Part shown: in pieces, positions 1 through 7,987 of the stretch
How positions within the stretch are numbered: position 1 is the first letter of the stretch
Layout: the number at the start of each line of letters is the position of its first letter
Assembly: GCA_028700655.1 (NCBI GenBank)
Contig: JAQVSG010000013.1
Coordinates: 1 to 37,370 of the forward strand
Direction: 5' to 3'
Source of the DNA: Caldisericia bacterium
GTDB lineage: Bacteria; Caldisericota; Caldisericia; UBA6126
DNA length: 37,370 nucleotides
Program-made: the position numbers and the translations under genes
The notes under the pieces: model-generated
What the model saw: only the letters and a program-made list of their open reading frames with translations
What the model was told of the DNA's origin: nothing
Databases searched by the model: none

Positions 1-2
1 AT

Positions 3-1004
3 GTAATAGACCAGAACCACCCCCATCACATATATAGTGTCACCCCTTCCCAAAGTCCTCTTTTTTACAAAGGGATCAATAGTAGTCACTTCACACATAT
101 CCAATACAAACACCCTTTTGTGTTTGTTCTAGATCCGTATAACCAATGTATTCACCAAATATCACTAGAGGGAAAAGTAGAAAAGACCTTTGCATTTCCC
201 ACCTCTATGAAAAATGTCCAAAGTTTCTTTATATCAAAAGATAAGCTCTACTTGCTCAACCATAAAGGGGTCATTTTCGTTCTAGATTCTTCTTTCGAAT
301 CTACAATACGCAGTTGCACGCTGCAAGGGTTTTCCCCCTCTTCCACCGCCAAGATCTATTTTATTCCCCTTGAAGACCGATTTCTGGTTGTCAATCGAGA
401 GGATTGTTGTATTGATATCTACAATAGCCTGAATGGTGTTTTGTTTTCTACCTATGGCGACATTGGAGGCCCCAATACTTTCATCCAAGACAGCAACTCG
501 CAAGTAAATTTATGGTTTGAGACAGGTTCGTTTTTATTCCCCGAAAAAATAGTTTTTTACCGTCAGCAAATTGCCATTGCAGACGCTGGCAATCACCGTA
601 TTCAGCTCATTCCTGTGTCTCATTTCCTCCACACCGTCATTCAGTTGCAAATTCATCAATACAAAGCTTCTGTCAATGGTACTTCCAAAGAAATGGATGC
701 AGCTCCGTATATTGCTCAGGGGCGAACGATGGTCCCTTTACGTTTTATTTCGGAAGCATTCCATGCAGAAGTGCTATGGAATTCTCAGAAACAAGAGATC
801 TCTATTCAAGATCGTGATACAATAATATTGTTAACTATTGGCTCTACAAAAATGCGAGTCAACGAAGATGTAATAACGCTCGATGCGCCCCCTGAAATAA
901 GGACAAGTAGAACATTTGTCCCTATACGAGCTATTTCAGAGGCCTTGCAAGCTGCTGTCGAATGGAATGCAGTCAATCAAATTGTTACGATAAGGAGGAT
1001 GTAG
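3..1004 (+). CDS. NHL-type propeller protein with C-terminal stalk (copper amine oxidase N-like) domain, 5' truncated
   Basis: The reading frame is open to the window edge, with no stop from base 3 onward, so the gene begins upstream. A GTG at 120 gives a shorter ORF of 294 residues but is internal to the open frame and has no ribosome site. The N-terminal part has propeller-like strands ending in an NHL-repeat signature (FPEKIVFY then IADAGNHRIQLIPV, near 540-620). The last ~110 residues are two stalk-type units, each with the pattern APxxxxGRTMVPLRFISEAF or its variant RTFVPIRAISEAL. Such proteins are normally exported and envelope-associated; the signal peptide would lie outside this window. 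The stop is immediately followed by the ATG of the first M42 peptidase, whose AGGAGG lies inside this gene, so the two are probably co-translated. The specific function is unknown. Confidence 0.85.
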   Translation, partial: VIDQNHPHHIYSVTPSQSPLFYKGINSSHFTHIQYKHPFVFVLDPYNQCIHQISLEGKVEKTFAFPTSMKNVQSFFISKDKLYLLNHKGVIFVLDSSFESTIRSCTLQGFSPSSTAKIYFIPLEDRFLVVNREDCCIDIYNSLNGVLFSTYGDIGGPNTFIQDSNSQVNLWFETGSFLFPEKIVFYRQQIAIADAGNHRIQLIPVSHFLHTVIQLQIHQYKASVNGTSKEMDAAPYIAQGRTMVPLRFISEAFHAEVLWNSQKQEISIQDRDTIILLTIGSTKMRVNEDVITLDAPPEIRTSRTFVPIRAISEALQAAVEWNAVNQIVTIRRM

Positions 1005-2057
1005 ATGTTCGATTGGGAAAAAAACCTTCAACAAATCACAGATCTGTATGGGTTGAGTGGAGAGGAATCCTCTGTGATCCAATGGATTCAGAAAGAAATT
1101 GCACCTTTTGTCGATGAATCCTACGTCAATACCCTTGGTAGCTTCGTTGCTATCAAAAAAGGGAAAGGCTCGCAGAGAGCAAAACTCATGATCTCCACCC
1201 ACATCGATGAAATTGGTTTTGTCGTTGGGGCCATCCTAGAAAATGGATTTTTACGTGTGGAACCAAGAGGAGGGGTGGATCCAAAAATCCTTCAAGCACA
1301 AGAGTGTTTTGTTCGTGATATTCACAACGAAATGATCCCTTGTGTATTTTCTACCGTTCCACCTCATTTGGTGAAACCAGAAGAGCGTACAAAAGTCCCC
1401 AGCTATGACACTCTTATTTTAGACACAGGACTGGAAGAAAAGGAAGTGCGAAAACGAATTCATGTTGGTTCTGGAATCATTTTTAAATCTTCTTTTACAA
1501 AGCTGTTGTCTGACCATTATGCAGGAAAAACCCTTGATAATCGTTCGTGTGCCGTCATTAGCATGGCAGTAGCCCATGAGCTGATGACCGTTCTACACGA
1601 TTGGGACGTGTACTTTGTTTTTTCTTCTCAAGAAGAAGTTGGAACAAAGGGGGCTGGAACCTCTGCCTGGGAGATCGAACCAAACGTTGCTATCGCCATG
1701 GACGTTGGTTTTGGTTCTCAAAACGGACACGATGGTCTTCCTTTAGGGAAAGGTCCTGGTATTGGAATTGGTCCTAATTTTACACCCAAAATCGTGAACG
1801 ACCTTCGCGAATGTGCTGATAATAAGTATATCCCCTTCACTCTTGAACCTTGCGCAAGACCAGGCGGAACAGATGCTGGTTCCATACAAATTGTTCGTAG
1901 CGGAATTCCCACGGCACTTCTCAGCCTACCCCTACGGTATATGCATACGCCCGTTGAAGTGCTCAACCTCAAAGATTGCAAATACATTGTGGAACTCCTA
2001 ACAGCGTATATTAAAACTTTGAATGATGAATACTTGGAGGGACTTCAATGGTCTTAA
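1005..2057 (+). CDS. M42 family metallo-aminopeptidase, first of three tandem copies
   Basis: Predicted cytoplasmic di-metal aminopeptidase of the M42 (TET/FrvX/YsdC) family, 350 residues, the usual size. Family ligands can be placed: H66 and D68 in STHIDEIGF, D178 in LDNR, E210-E211 in QEEVG (catalytic Glu plus ligand), D233 in AMDVG and H314 in RYMHTPVE. The GGTDAG loop is at about 287-292. The start ATG directly abuts the upstream stop, with AGGAGG inside the upstream gene. Its 3' end overlaps the next paralog by 10 bases. Substrate preference cannot be read from the sequence. M42 enzymes typically form tetrahedral dodecamers that trim peptides, and some paralogs form mixed particles. Confidence 0.93.
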   Translation: MFDWEKNLQQITDLYGLSGEESSVIQWIQKEIAPFVDESYVNTLGSFVAIKKGKGSQRAKLMISTHIDEIGFVVGAILENGFLRVEPRGGVDPKILQAQECFVRDIHNEMIPCVFSTVPPHLVKPEERTKVPSYDTLILDTGLEEKEVRKRIHVGSGIIFKSSFTKLLSDHYAGKTLDNRSCAVISMAVAHELMTVLHDWDVYFVFSSQEEVGTKGAGTSAWEIEPNVAIAMDVGFGSQNGHDGLPLGKGPGIGIGPNFTPKIVNDLRECADNKYIPFTLEPCARPGGTDAGSIQIVRSGIPTALLSLPLRYMHTPVEVLNLKDCKYIVELLTAYIKTLNDEYLEGLQWS

Positions 2058-3073
2058 AAGAATTGTGTAATCTACCCGGAATTAGTGGATATGAAAATGA
2101 AGTACGCACTTTCATTCGCCATGAGATTGCTGATTTTGCGGATGAAATAAAAATAGACTGTTTGGGCAATTTAATGGTCAAGAAACGAGGTCATAACTGC
2201 TCGAAACATATCATGTATTTAGCCCACATGGATGAAGTAGGGTTGATGGTAGAAAAAATTGATTCCAATGGGATTGTAAAATTTTCTACCGTCGGAGGCA
2301 TTCTACCCTCTATTTTGCCGGCCTCTCGGGTGACGATCATGGGCAAAAAGACTCTACAGGGAGTTATTGGTATATTGCCCATCCACCTTCAAAAAAATGC
2401 CATTATGGATCCCATAAAAATGGATTCTTTGTACATTGATGTTGGAGCTTCTTCTGACAAAGACCTACAAGGCAGTATTGAAATGGGGGATCCCATTGTT
2501 TTCAACACGGCCTATGAAGAGTACGGTCGTCTTTGGAAAGCAAAAGCATTCGATGACAGAGTGGGTTGCTCTATTATGATCGACATGTTAAAACAGAATA
2601 TTACGCCTGCTTATGATACATGGTTTGTGTTTGCGACACAGGAAGAAGTAGGTCTTCGAGGGAGTGCAACTGCAACCTACCAGATTCAACCAGATTTTGC
2701 TGTTGTCCTTGAAGGAACCACTGCTTGTGATAATCCCCTGGTTGAAAGGAATCGTTATACAACTCAACTGGGGAAAGGTCCGGCCATAAGTATTGCTCAC
2801 AATGGATTCGTTTTTTCTAAAAAAATCTTTGATTTTTTTAAGTCTGTTTCGGAAAAACATCAAATCCCTTACCAGATCAAAGAAAAAGTAGCAGGAGGTA
2901 ACGATGCTACAAATATCGGAAAAGGCGAAAAAGGGTCGTATGTTGGATCGTTGTCAGTTCCTGTCCGTTATATACATTCACCGGTAAGCCTTATGCATCC
3001 CGAGGATTATCAAAATACCTTACAATTAGCCCTGGCAATTTACCAGGAGAATCATTCCTTTCTTACTTTGTAG
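2048..3073 (+). CDS. M42 family metallo-aminopeptidase, second tandem copy
   Basis: A 341-residue M42 peptidase paralogous to its two neighbours. Metal and catalytic residues are in place: H60 and D62 (AHMDEVG), D170 (FDDR), E199-E200 (QEEVG), E222 in LEGT, where the other two copies have Asp, and H310 (RYIHSPV). Glu at that ligand position is tolerated in the family and often accompanies a change in metal or substrate preference; that is inference here. The ATG overlaps the end of the first copy by 10 bases and is preceded by TTGGAGG. The loop that is GGTDAG in copy one reads GGNDAT here. All ligands present suggests an active enzyme. Confidence 0.93.
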   Translation: MVLKELCNLPGISGYENEVRTFIRHEIADFADEIKIDCLGNLMVKKRGHNCSKHIMYLAHMDEVGLMVEKIDSNGIVKFSTVGGILPSILPASRVTIMGKKTLQGVIGILPIHLQKNAIMDPIKMDSLYIDVGASSDKDLQGSIEMGDPIVFNTAYEEYGRLWKAKAFDDRVGCSIMIDMLKQNITPAYDTWFVFATQEEVGLRGSATATYQIQPDFAVVLEGTTACDNPLVERNRYTTQLGKGPAISIAHNGFVFSKKIFDFFKSVSEKHQIPYQIKEKVAGGNDATNIGKGEKGSYVGSLSVPVRYIHSPVSLMHPEDYQNTLQLALAIYQENHSFLTL

Positions 3074-3085
3074 AGGAGGTACTAT

Positions 3086-4102
3086 ATGAAAGACATTCTT
3101 AAACAATTTGTTGAAATTTCAGCACCCAGTGGAAGAGAAGAGCCTATCCAAAAAGCGATTCGTGCTTCCATTCAACCGTATGTGGATGAAATTAGAACGG
3201 ACTCGCTAGGAAATTTGATAGCCCATAAAAAAGGAAACGGGAAAAAACTTCTTTTCGATGCCCATATGGATGAAATTGGTTTTGTTGCTACGTATATCGA
3301 CGATCATGGTTTTGTTCACATTGAGCCCTTGGGTGGGCATAACCCTGTCAATCTTCCTTTTCAAAGAATTTGCTTTGAATATGGGAGCAAAGGGACGATT
3401 GGGTTTGAATCTGAGATTTTATCAAAGAATGGAGCAGATCGTAAGGAGGTTTCTTTCGACACTCTGTATGTCGATATTGGGGCCCGTAGTAAAAATGAAG
3501 CATTGTCAAAAATTCGTATCGGAGAAACAGCAACATATGATTCCCCTTTCGTTGATCTGGGAAATCGATATATGTCCAAAGCCATGGATGACAGAATTGC
3601 TTGTGCCCTTTTAGTGAAACTCATTCAAACATTGCAAACCCACCATCACGACCTATATTTTGTGTTTGCAACCCAAGAAGAAGTGGGTCTTGTGGGTAGC
3701 AAAGCAGCTTCCTACGGAATTGAACCTGATTTTGGGATTGCTCTCGATGTCACAGCAACAGGTTTTGAGGACACTCCAAAGGGACTAAAACGTGTACCGA
3801 TGAAACTTGGTGCCGGTCCTGCTATTAAAATTCAGGACAGAAGTATGATCGCCAATCACAATTTAAACCAATGGATTCAGACTGTTGCAGATCAAAATAG
3901 GATCCCCTATCAATTTGAAGTTCTTCCTTTCGGAGGAACCAATGGTGGAGTTATCCAAACAACCAAATCGGGAGTTTATACAACCTGTATTTCCATCCCT
4001 ACTCGATACCTTCATTCTCCTAGCGAAATGGTGGATGTTATGGATGTACAAAATACACTACAGCTTGTTAAAGCCATCGCCGAAAAAGAGATTGTACTTT
4101 AA
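3086..4102 (+). CDS. M42 family metallo-aminopeptidase, third tandem copy
   Basis: A 338-residue M42 peptidase, 12 bases after copy two, with GAGGAGG upstream of the ATG. Ligands are H60 and D62 (AHMDEIGF), D169 (MDDR), E198-E199 (QEEVG), D221 (LDVT) and H310 (RYLHSPSE). The substrate-side loop reads GGTNGG rather than GGTDAG, so the three paralogs differ in this loop as well as in one metal ligand. This fits three enzymes of different specificity, or different subunits of one particle. It is the last gene before a perfect inverted repeat at 4110-4154 that may end or punctuate the transcript. Confidence 0.93.
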   Translation: MKDILKQFVEISAPSGREEPIQKAIRASIQPYVDEIRTDSLGNLIAHKKGNGKKLLFDAHMDEIGFVATYIDDHGFVHIEPLGGHNPVNLPFQRICFEYGSKGTIGFESEILSKNGADRKEVSFDTLYVDIGARSKNEALSKIRIGETATYDSPFVDLGNRYMSKAMDDRIACALLVKLIQTLQTHHHDLYFVFATQEEVGLVGSKAASYGIEPDFGIALDVTATGFEDTPKGLKRVPMKLGAGPAIKIQDRSMIANHNLNQWIQTVADQNRIPYQFEVLPFGGTNGGVIQTTKSGVYTTCISIPTRYLHSPSEMVDVMDVQNTLQLVKAIAEKEIVL

Positions 4103-4109
4103 TCCTTCC

Positions 4110-4154
4110 CACACGTCTCTATCCATACTTTACATAGATGGATAGAGACGTGTG
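4110..4154. repeat. Perfect 17-bp inverted repeat between M42 and YihY genes
   Basis: Left arm CACACGTCTCTATCCAT (4110-4126) and right arm ATGGATAGAGACGTGTG (4138-4154) match perfectly around an 11-base spacer. It starts 8 bases after the M42 stop. In RNA it would form a very stable hairpin, but no T-run follows, so it is not a classical intrinsic terminator. Alternatives are a transcript-stabilising or processing hairpin, a protein-binding palindrome, or a copy of a dispersed intergenic repeat. Confidence 0.85.
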
Positions 4155-4171
4155 ACTGTTCTCAAGTAACG

Positions 4172-5023
4172 ATGTTGAAAATTCCATTTTTCTTCAAAAA
4201 AATTGGGTATTTGTTTCGGTACTCTTTTGTGCATTTTTATAAAGACGACTGTGTCATGAAAGCAGCGGGCCTTTCATGGGCATTGTTTCTTAATATGCTT
4301 CCCATGCTGATTCTCACTTTGTCCATTGCCAGTAGCCTTCTGCCTACTGGTCAAAGCGCAGTAGAATTCACTCGTCTTTTTTTCCGCATCTTAGACCAGT
4401 TTACGCCCTCTCAGATCAGCAACCTGCAATCTATTATAGATGCAGCGTTCCAAGCCTCTCTTTCATCGTCAGTTGTTGCTTTTTTTGTGATGCTATGGTC
4501 TTTATTTATTTTTTATTCTTGGATAAAAAGAACCTTTGACAGCATTTGGAAGGTCCGTACCTCAAAGAGGCTTTTTTCGGGAAGCAAGGTGAGGGGGATG
4601 GGAGTCATGATCTTGTTAATGGTATTGGTAGTATTTACGCTCATTGTTTACAATATCCTCTTATTTTTTATTCGATTCATTGATGCCTCCACCTTTGTTT
4701 CTTTTCCTCAAATGACATCTACGATTCTTTTGTATTTTTTAAATTTAACCATCGCAGGTTTCACTTTCTTTGCCTTTTTTAAATGGATTCCCGAAAAACC
4801 GGTTCATACAAAAGCGGCCTTCTATGCGGCTCTTGTTTCCTTAGTATTGGAGCTGGTGGCATTGTTTGGCTTTCAGCTTTATTTGCAGTATTTTTCCAAA
4901 ACAAGCATTATATATGGTTCCATGTTTTCTATCATTGTCATTCTTATCTGGATGTATTACACCATGATCACATTGCTCTTTGGATGTGAATTTTGTAAAA
5001 TTCTTCATCAATCTATCGATTAG
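4172..5023 (+). CDS. YihY/BrkB family integral membrane protein
   Basis: A 283-residue protein with about six hydrophobic segments. The N-terminal layout matches the YihY (BrkB, formerly 'ribonuclease BN-like') family: a short basic start, then DDCVMKAAGLSWALFLNMLPML, where a small-residue patch leads into the first membrane span. A later SWIKRTFDSIWKVR-type cytoplasmic loop and WMYYTMITLLFGCEF near the C-terminus also fit. The family function is unsettled; the RNase BN assignment was withdrawn historically. The ATG has only a weak ribosome site. It is followed 8 bases later by the racemase-like gene, with which it probably shares a transcript. Confidence 0.85.
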   Translation: MLKIPFFFKKIGYLFRYSFVHFYKDDCVMKAAGLSWALFLNMLPMLILTLSIASSLLPTGQSAVEFTRLFFRILDQFTPSQISNLQSIIDAAFQASLSSSVVAFFVMLWSLFIFYSWIKRTFDSIWKVRTSKRLFSGSKVRGMGVMILLMVLVVFTLIVYNILLFFIRFIDASTFVSFPQMTSTILLYFLNLTIAGFTFFAFFKWIPEKPVHTKAAFYAALVSLVLELVALFGFQLYLQYFSKTSIIYGSMFSIIVILIWMYYTMITLLFGCEFCKILHQSID

Positions 5024-5031
5024 GAGTTTTT

Positions 5032-6099
5032 ATGTATACACCGATACTTAGTATCCACATTGAAAAATTACGGAATAACTTGGCAGTAATCCTTGGCTTA
5101 TGCGAACAAAACAATATCCAGCTAACGCCTATTACCAAAGTAGTTATGGGAGATCCTGTAATATGTAAAATGTATACGGAACGGGTTACATCTTTGGGAG
5201 ATTCCCGACTACGAGATATTGTTCGCATGAAGAACAATGCGATTGAAGCTGAATTTATGCTCATACGAACTCCTTCTTTGAAGAATGTTGCTCCCGTTGT
5301 TGAGATTTGTGATAGTACCCTTAATACTGAATTGAAAGTCCTTGAGGCAATGAACGAATATTGCTTGGAAAAGAAGATTACACACAAAGCTATTTGTATG
5401 ATAGAAATGGGAGATCTGCGCGAAGGCATTATGCCGCAAGATTTTCAAGACTTTCTTAAGCAATGTCGTCATTTCCGTGGGCTGGAAATTGTTGGCATAG
5501 GTGCAAATGCCACCTGTTTTGCTGGTCTTATTCCAACGCCCGACAATTTGTCTGTTCTCGAAAAAGCAGCGAAAGATTTTGTTTCCATTATGGGACACAA
5601 ACCACTCTATATATCCGGGGGGGGATCCAATGTAATCCCTCTCTTGGAGAATCAAACTCTCCCCCCCTATATCAACCACCTTCGAGTTGGAGAATCCATT
5701 GTGATGGGGGTAGATGCTATTTATAAAAAACCAGTTCAGGGTTGTTTCCAAGATTGTTTTACACTCACTGGTGAAATCATTGAGTTAAAAACCAAACCAT
5801 CCATTCCTTTGCAACCATTAACTAAAAATGCCTTTGGCGAAACACCTATTTTTAAAGATAAAGGACTTCGGAAACGGGCTATTGTTGATATTGGTCGTTT
5901 GGATACAGATGTTTCAGAAATTGAGCCTCTTGATCTAGGAATAACGATTTTGGGTGCTTCTTCAGATCATCTTATTGTTGACGTTGAAGAGGCGGAACAA
6001 TCGTTTCAAGTGGGAGATAGAATTTCTTTTGGGCTACATTATTCTGCGCTATTGTATTCTATGAGTTCAGACTATGTTCAAAAGAAGTATATCTCTTAA
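5032..6099 (+). CDS. Ornithine/alanine racemase family PLP enzyme
   Basis: A 355-residue PLP enzyme of the alanine racemase-like fold (barrel then beta domain), closest in pattern to the ornithine racemase (Orr) group. The likely Schiff-base lysine is K36 in TPITKVVMGDP. GxGSNVIP and LRVGESIVMG are probable phosphate-binding or active-site segments further on. Its length matches characterised ornithine racemases. No ornithine-degradation genes (ora, ord, ort) lie nearby, so the substrate is uncertain; ornithine, alanine or another amino acid is possible, including use in peptidoglycan. TTAGGAG precedes the ATG. The stop overlaps, tail to tail, the stop of the opposing pilin gene (shared TTAA at 6096-6099). 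Confidence 0.8.
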   Translation: MYTPILSIHIEKLRNNLAVILGLCEQNNIQLTPITKVVMGDPVICKMYTERVTSLGDSRLRDIVRMKNNAIEAEFMLIRTPSLKNVAPVVEICDSTLNTELKVLEAMNEYCLEKKITHKAICMIEMGDLREGIMPQDFQDFLKQCRHFRGLEIVGIGANATCFAGLIPTPDNLSVLEKAAKDFVSIMGHKPLYISGGGSNVIPLLENQTLPPYINHLRVGESIVMGVDAIYKKPVQGCFQDCFTLTGEIIELKTKPSIPLQPLTKNAFGETPIFKDKGLRKRAIVDIGRLDTDVSEIEPLDLGITILGASSDHLIVDVEEAEQSFQVGDRISFGLHYSALLYSMSSDYVQKKYIS

Positions 6100-6587
6100 A
6101 GATCGACAAGATATCCAGCAATGGAATGCAAGAAGTCTTGCACCTGCTCCATTAAAGGAATAAAAGCAACAATCACGCCCAGAATGAGCACAGCTATAAT
6201 AAGGGCGTACTCCACAAAAACTTGCCCAGATTCATCGTTTTGAAACCATTTGATAACATTTCCTTTTTGTAACTTACAATCTTTGGTTCTATTCGCAGGC
6301 AGTTCAATGGTGGCATACGATATACAAAACAGCATCCTGCTAGGTTTGACAGAACAACATATCCGATGTACCTTTCCCGATTTTTTTACAAATACAACAT
6401 CAATAGGAAACTTCATGCCAAAGGTATGGATTGAAGAAGCATGATAGAAAATCATGGCCTCTTGTGGCAACATTTTCATTTTCCCTAACAGCCCCCTTGC
6501 TTTTTGAAACATGCTCCTTGCAATAGTTGCTTGCGTAGATATCGCATCTCCATTCATTGTTGCAATGGTCCAATACGAGGTTTTCAT
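6096..6587 (-). CDS. DUF192-Flp pilin fusion (prepilin with a DUF192-domain leader)
   Basis: One continuous 163-residue frame joins two families. Residues ~20-115 match DUF192: ARGLLGKMKMLP, then SIHTFGMKFPIDVVFVKKSGKV and a late TIELPAN strand. Residues 117-163 are a class IVb Flp-type pilin: NDESG then QVFVEYALIIAVLILG, a hydrophobic helix and a short amphipathic tail. The prepilin peptidase site would be after G121, with Glu at +5 and Tyr at +6 exactly as in Flp pilins, leaving a 42-residue mature pilin. I see no in-frame start with a ribosome site near the pilin part, so it appears to be made only as a fusion. Its ATG overlaps the upstream TadE stop (ATGA). It is the last gene of the Tad operon. 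The DUF192 role is unknown. Confidence 0.85.
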   Translation of the reverse strand: MKTSYWTIATMNGDAISTQATIARSMFQKARGLLGKMKMLPQEAMIFYHASSIHTFGMKFPIDVVFVKKSGKVHRICCSVKPSRMLFCISYATIELPANRTKDCKLQKGNVIKWFQNDESGQVFVEYALIIAVLILGVIVAFIPLMEQVQDFLHSIAGYLVDL

Positions 6588-7039
6588 AACTCGGTCTCAA
6601 TTTTTAAAGAAAAGGTTCGGACAATAAGCTCTATGGGAGGGAAAAATGGAATGGATAAGCCTTCGTATTCCGCTTGTACCACATATACTGTATATACTAA
6701 ATCAAGAGTTTCTTCCTCCCATGATATAGAAAAACGATTGGTGTCACTGGTATATATGGGGAACAGAAGATCGGTTTCATAAAACTCTAAAACATCGTTG
6801 ATGGACTGCTGTGTTTGTGAAGAATCTGCTTGTATATCGGATAAGGTTAGTATCCGTGCAATATTGGATGTCATATGGTGCAGGTTGGTCCTATAGTAAT
6901 ACGCAGATCCCAGAGAAAGAAAAGCCATCACAACCAATAAAACAACCCCTAATAAAAAGGCTGTTTCTATAATTGACTGCCCAGACTCGTCGGCTTGGAA
7001 AGCATTTTTATTCATCCAGTTCTTCAAACCCGTAGACAT
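6584..7039 (-). CDS. TadE-like pseudopilin
   Basis: A 151-residue minor-pilin-like protein with an N-terminal QADESG then QSIIETAFLL, a prepilin-type cleavage site with Glu at +5, and one hydrophobic helix, then an outside domain of ~100 residues. This is the TadE pattern; these proteins are processed by the same peptidase as Flp. The start at 7039 has AAAGGG six bases upstream; an alternative ATG at 7015 would overlap the upstream stop by 8 bases and shorten the leader from 20 to 12 residues. Either choice leaves the mature protein unchanged. Its stop overlaps the start of the DUF192-pilin gene by four bases. Confidence 0.82.
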   Translation of the reverse strand: MSTGLKNWMNKNAFQADESGQSIIETAFLLGVVLLVVMAFLSLGSAYYYRTNLHHMTSNIARILTLSDIQADSSQTQQSINDVLEFYETDLLFPIYTSDTNRFSISWEEETLDLVYTVYVVQAEYEGLSIPFFPPIELIVRTFSLKIETEL

Positions 7040-7436
7040 AAAATGCCCTTTCTGTAATCGTTTTATAATGCTCTGTTGAATCTTGTGCTGTTTGGGATAG
7101 TGAAAGTGTAATCAAATACTCGGGGATGAACCCTTGCCGTACCTGTAATTCCGATTCCACGACACCCTCTTGTTCAAGAACAATGGAGGAAGCCCGTTCT
7201 TGAAATTGATTGAGAAAGGGAAGAGTTTGCAATTCTTCTTGCATGGAAGAAGGAATACTTGCTGTTATCGCTTGGATTCGAGCCACTCGATTTGCTTGGT
7301 ATGTTAACATCAGGGCATCGACATATCGAAAAAGAATGACCATCGCAAAGAAAGTGATTAAAAAAGCAAGGGGAAATAGCAATGCAAATTCGACCGTGGT
7401 AGAACCATTCTCTCGTGTACGACGACGGGTTTTCAT
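7008..7436 (-). CDS. TadE-like pseudopilin
   Basis: A 142-residue protein starting MKTRRRTRENG then STTVEFALLFPLAFL: a basic leader, cleavage after G11 with Glu at +5, a hydrophobic helix and an outside domain. This is the TadE family of Tad pili. The frame stays open upstream, but that part is a shadow of the prepilin peptidase; the true ATG at 7436 overlaps the peptidase stop as ATGA, implying coupling. Its 3' end overlaps the next TadE gene. Confidence 0.85.
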   Translation of the reverse strand: MKTRRRTRENGSTTVEFALLFPLAFLITFFAMVILFRYVDALMLTYQANRVARIQAITASIPSSMQEELQTLPFLNQFQERASSIVLEQEGVVESELQVRQGFIPEYLITLSLSQTAQDSTEHYKTITERAFYVYGFEELDE

Positions 7437-7987
7437 AGGAACAATGGCATCTCTAACACATGAATGATGTATAAAATGCGCAATAAAATGGCTAAAACAG
7501 TTCCAATAGCAATAGACACCCCGTACGGCATTGTCATTTTTCCATACCCTTTTAGGGTGGAAGCGTTTTGTGTTTTTATCAAAGCATGAAACAAAGGAAA
7601 AAACAATATAATGGCAACAACAAGCCCCACAATAGCTGTTAGAATGATGGCGTTGACTGCCATTTCCCAACCCAACAGGGCGCCAATAGCACCCATCAAT
7701 TTGACATCTCCAGCACCCATATTTTTCCCTTTTCCCACAAGATAAAAGATAAAGAAAAACCCAAATCCCAATAGAAATCCCCATAAGGAATGACTGAAGC
7801 CTTCCCAGAAAGTGCCTCCATGGAATAAAACCAAGGTGGGTCCTACAACAAACCCAAGAAGAATTGCTGGGTAGGTAACAATGTTGAGAATCTTTCTCGT
7901 TTTTATATCCGTTACGATAGAAATTCCGCAAACCACTGTTGTAATCACATAAAGTATAATGGAGTGATAGGACAGTTGATACATCAT
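7433..7987 (-). CDS. Prepilin peptidase, TadV/CpaA type
   Basis: A 184-residue membrane aspartyl protease of the type IV prepilin peptidase (A24) family, the short TadV/CpaA form without the methylase half. The two catalytic aspartates are D27 in IVTDIKTRKI and D94 in GAGDVKLMGA. There are about six hydrophobic segments. It should cleave the Flp-type pilin and the two TadE proteins encoded just downstream, all with G|xxxxE sites. The start is ATGATG at 7987, overlapping the TadC stop by four bases (ATGA); the second ATG at 7984 is also possible. Confidence 0.93.
   Translation of the reverse strand: MMYQLSYHSIILYVITTVVCGISIVTDIKTRKILNIVTYPAILLGFVVGPTLVLFHGGTFWEGFSHSLWGFLLGFGFFFIFYLVGKGKNMGAGDVKLMGAIGALLGWEMAVNAIILTAIVGLVVAIILFFPLFHALIKTQNASTLKGYGKMTMPYGVSIAIGTVLAILLRILYIIHVLEMPLFL

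Noticed and set aside
4110-4154. Intrinsic terminator after the M42 genes
   Set aside because: The hairpin is perfect but is not followed by a T-run, so it is listed only as an inverted repeat.
7437-7931. Long upstream extension of the TadE-like frame (to 7931)
   Set aside because: It lies in another frame of the prepilin peptidase gene, has Cys-, Trp- and Ser-rich unnatural composition, and the ATG at 7436 has a clear ATGA junction and TadE leader.
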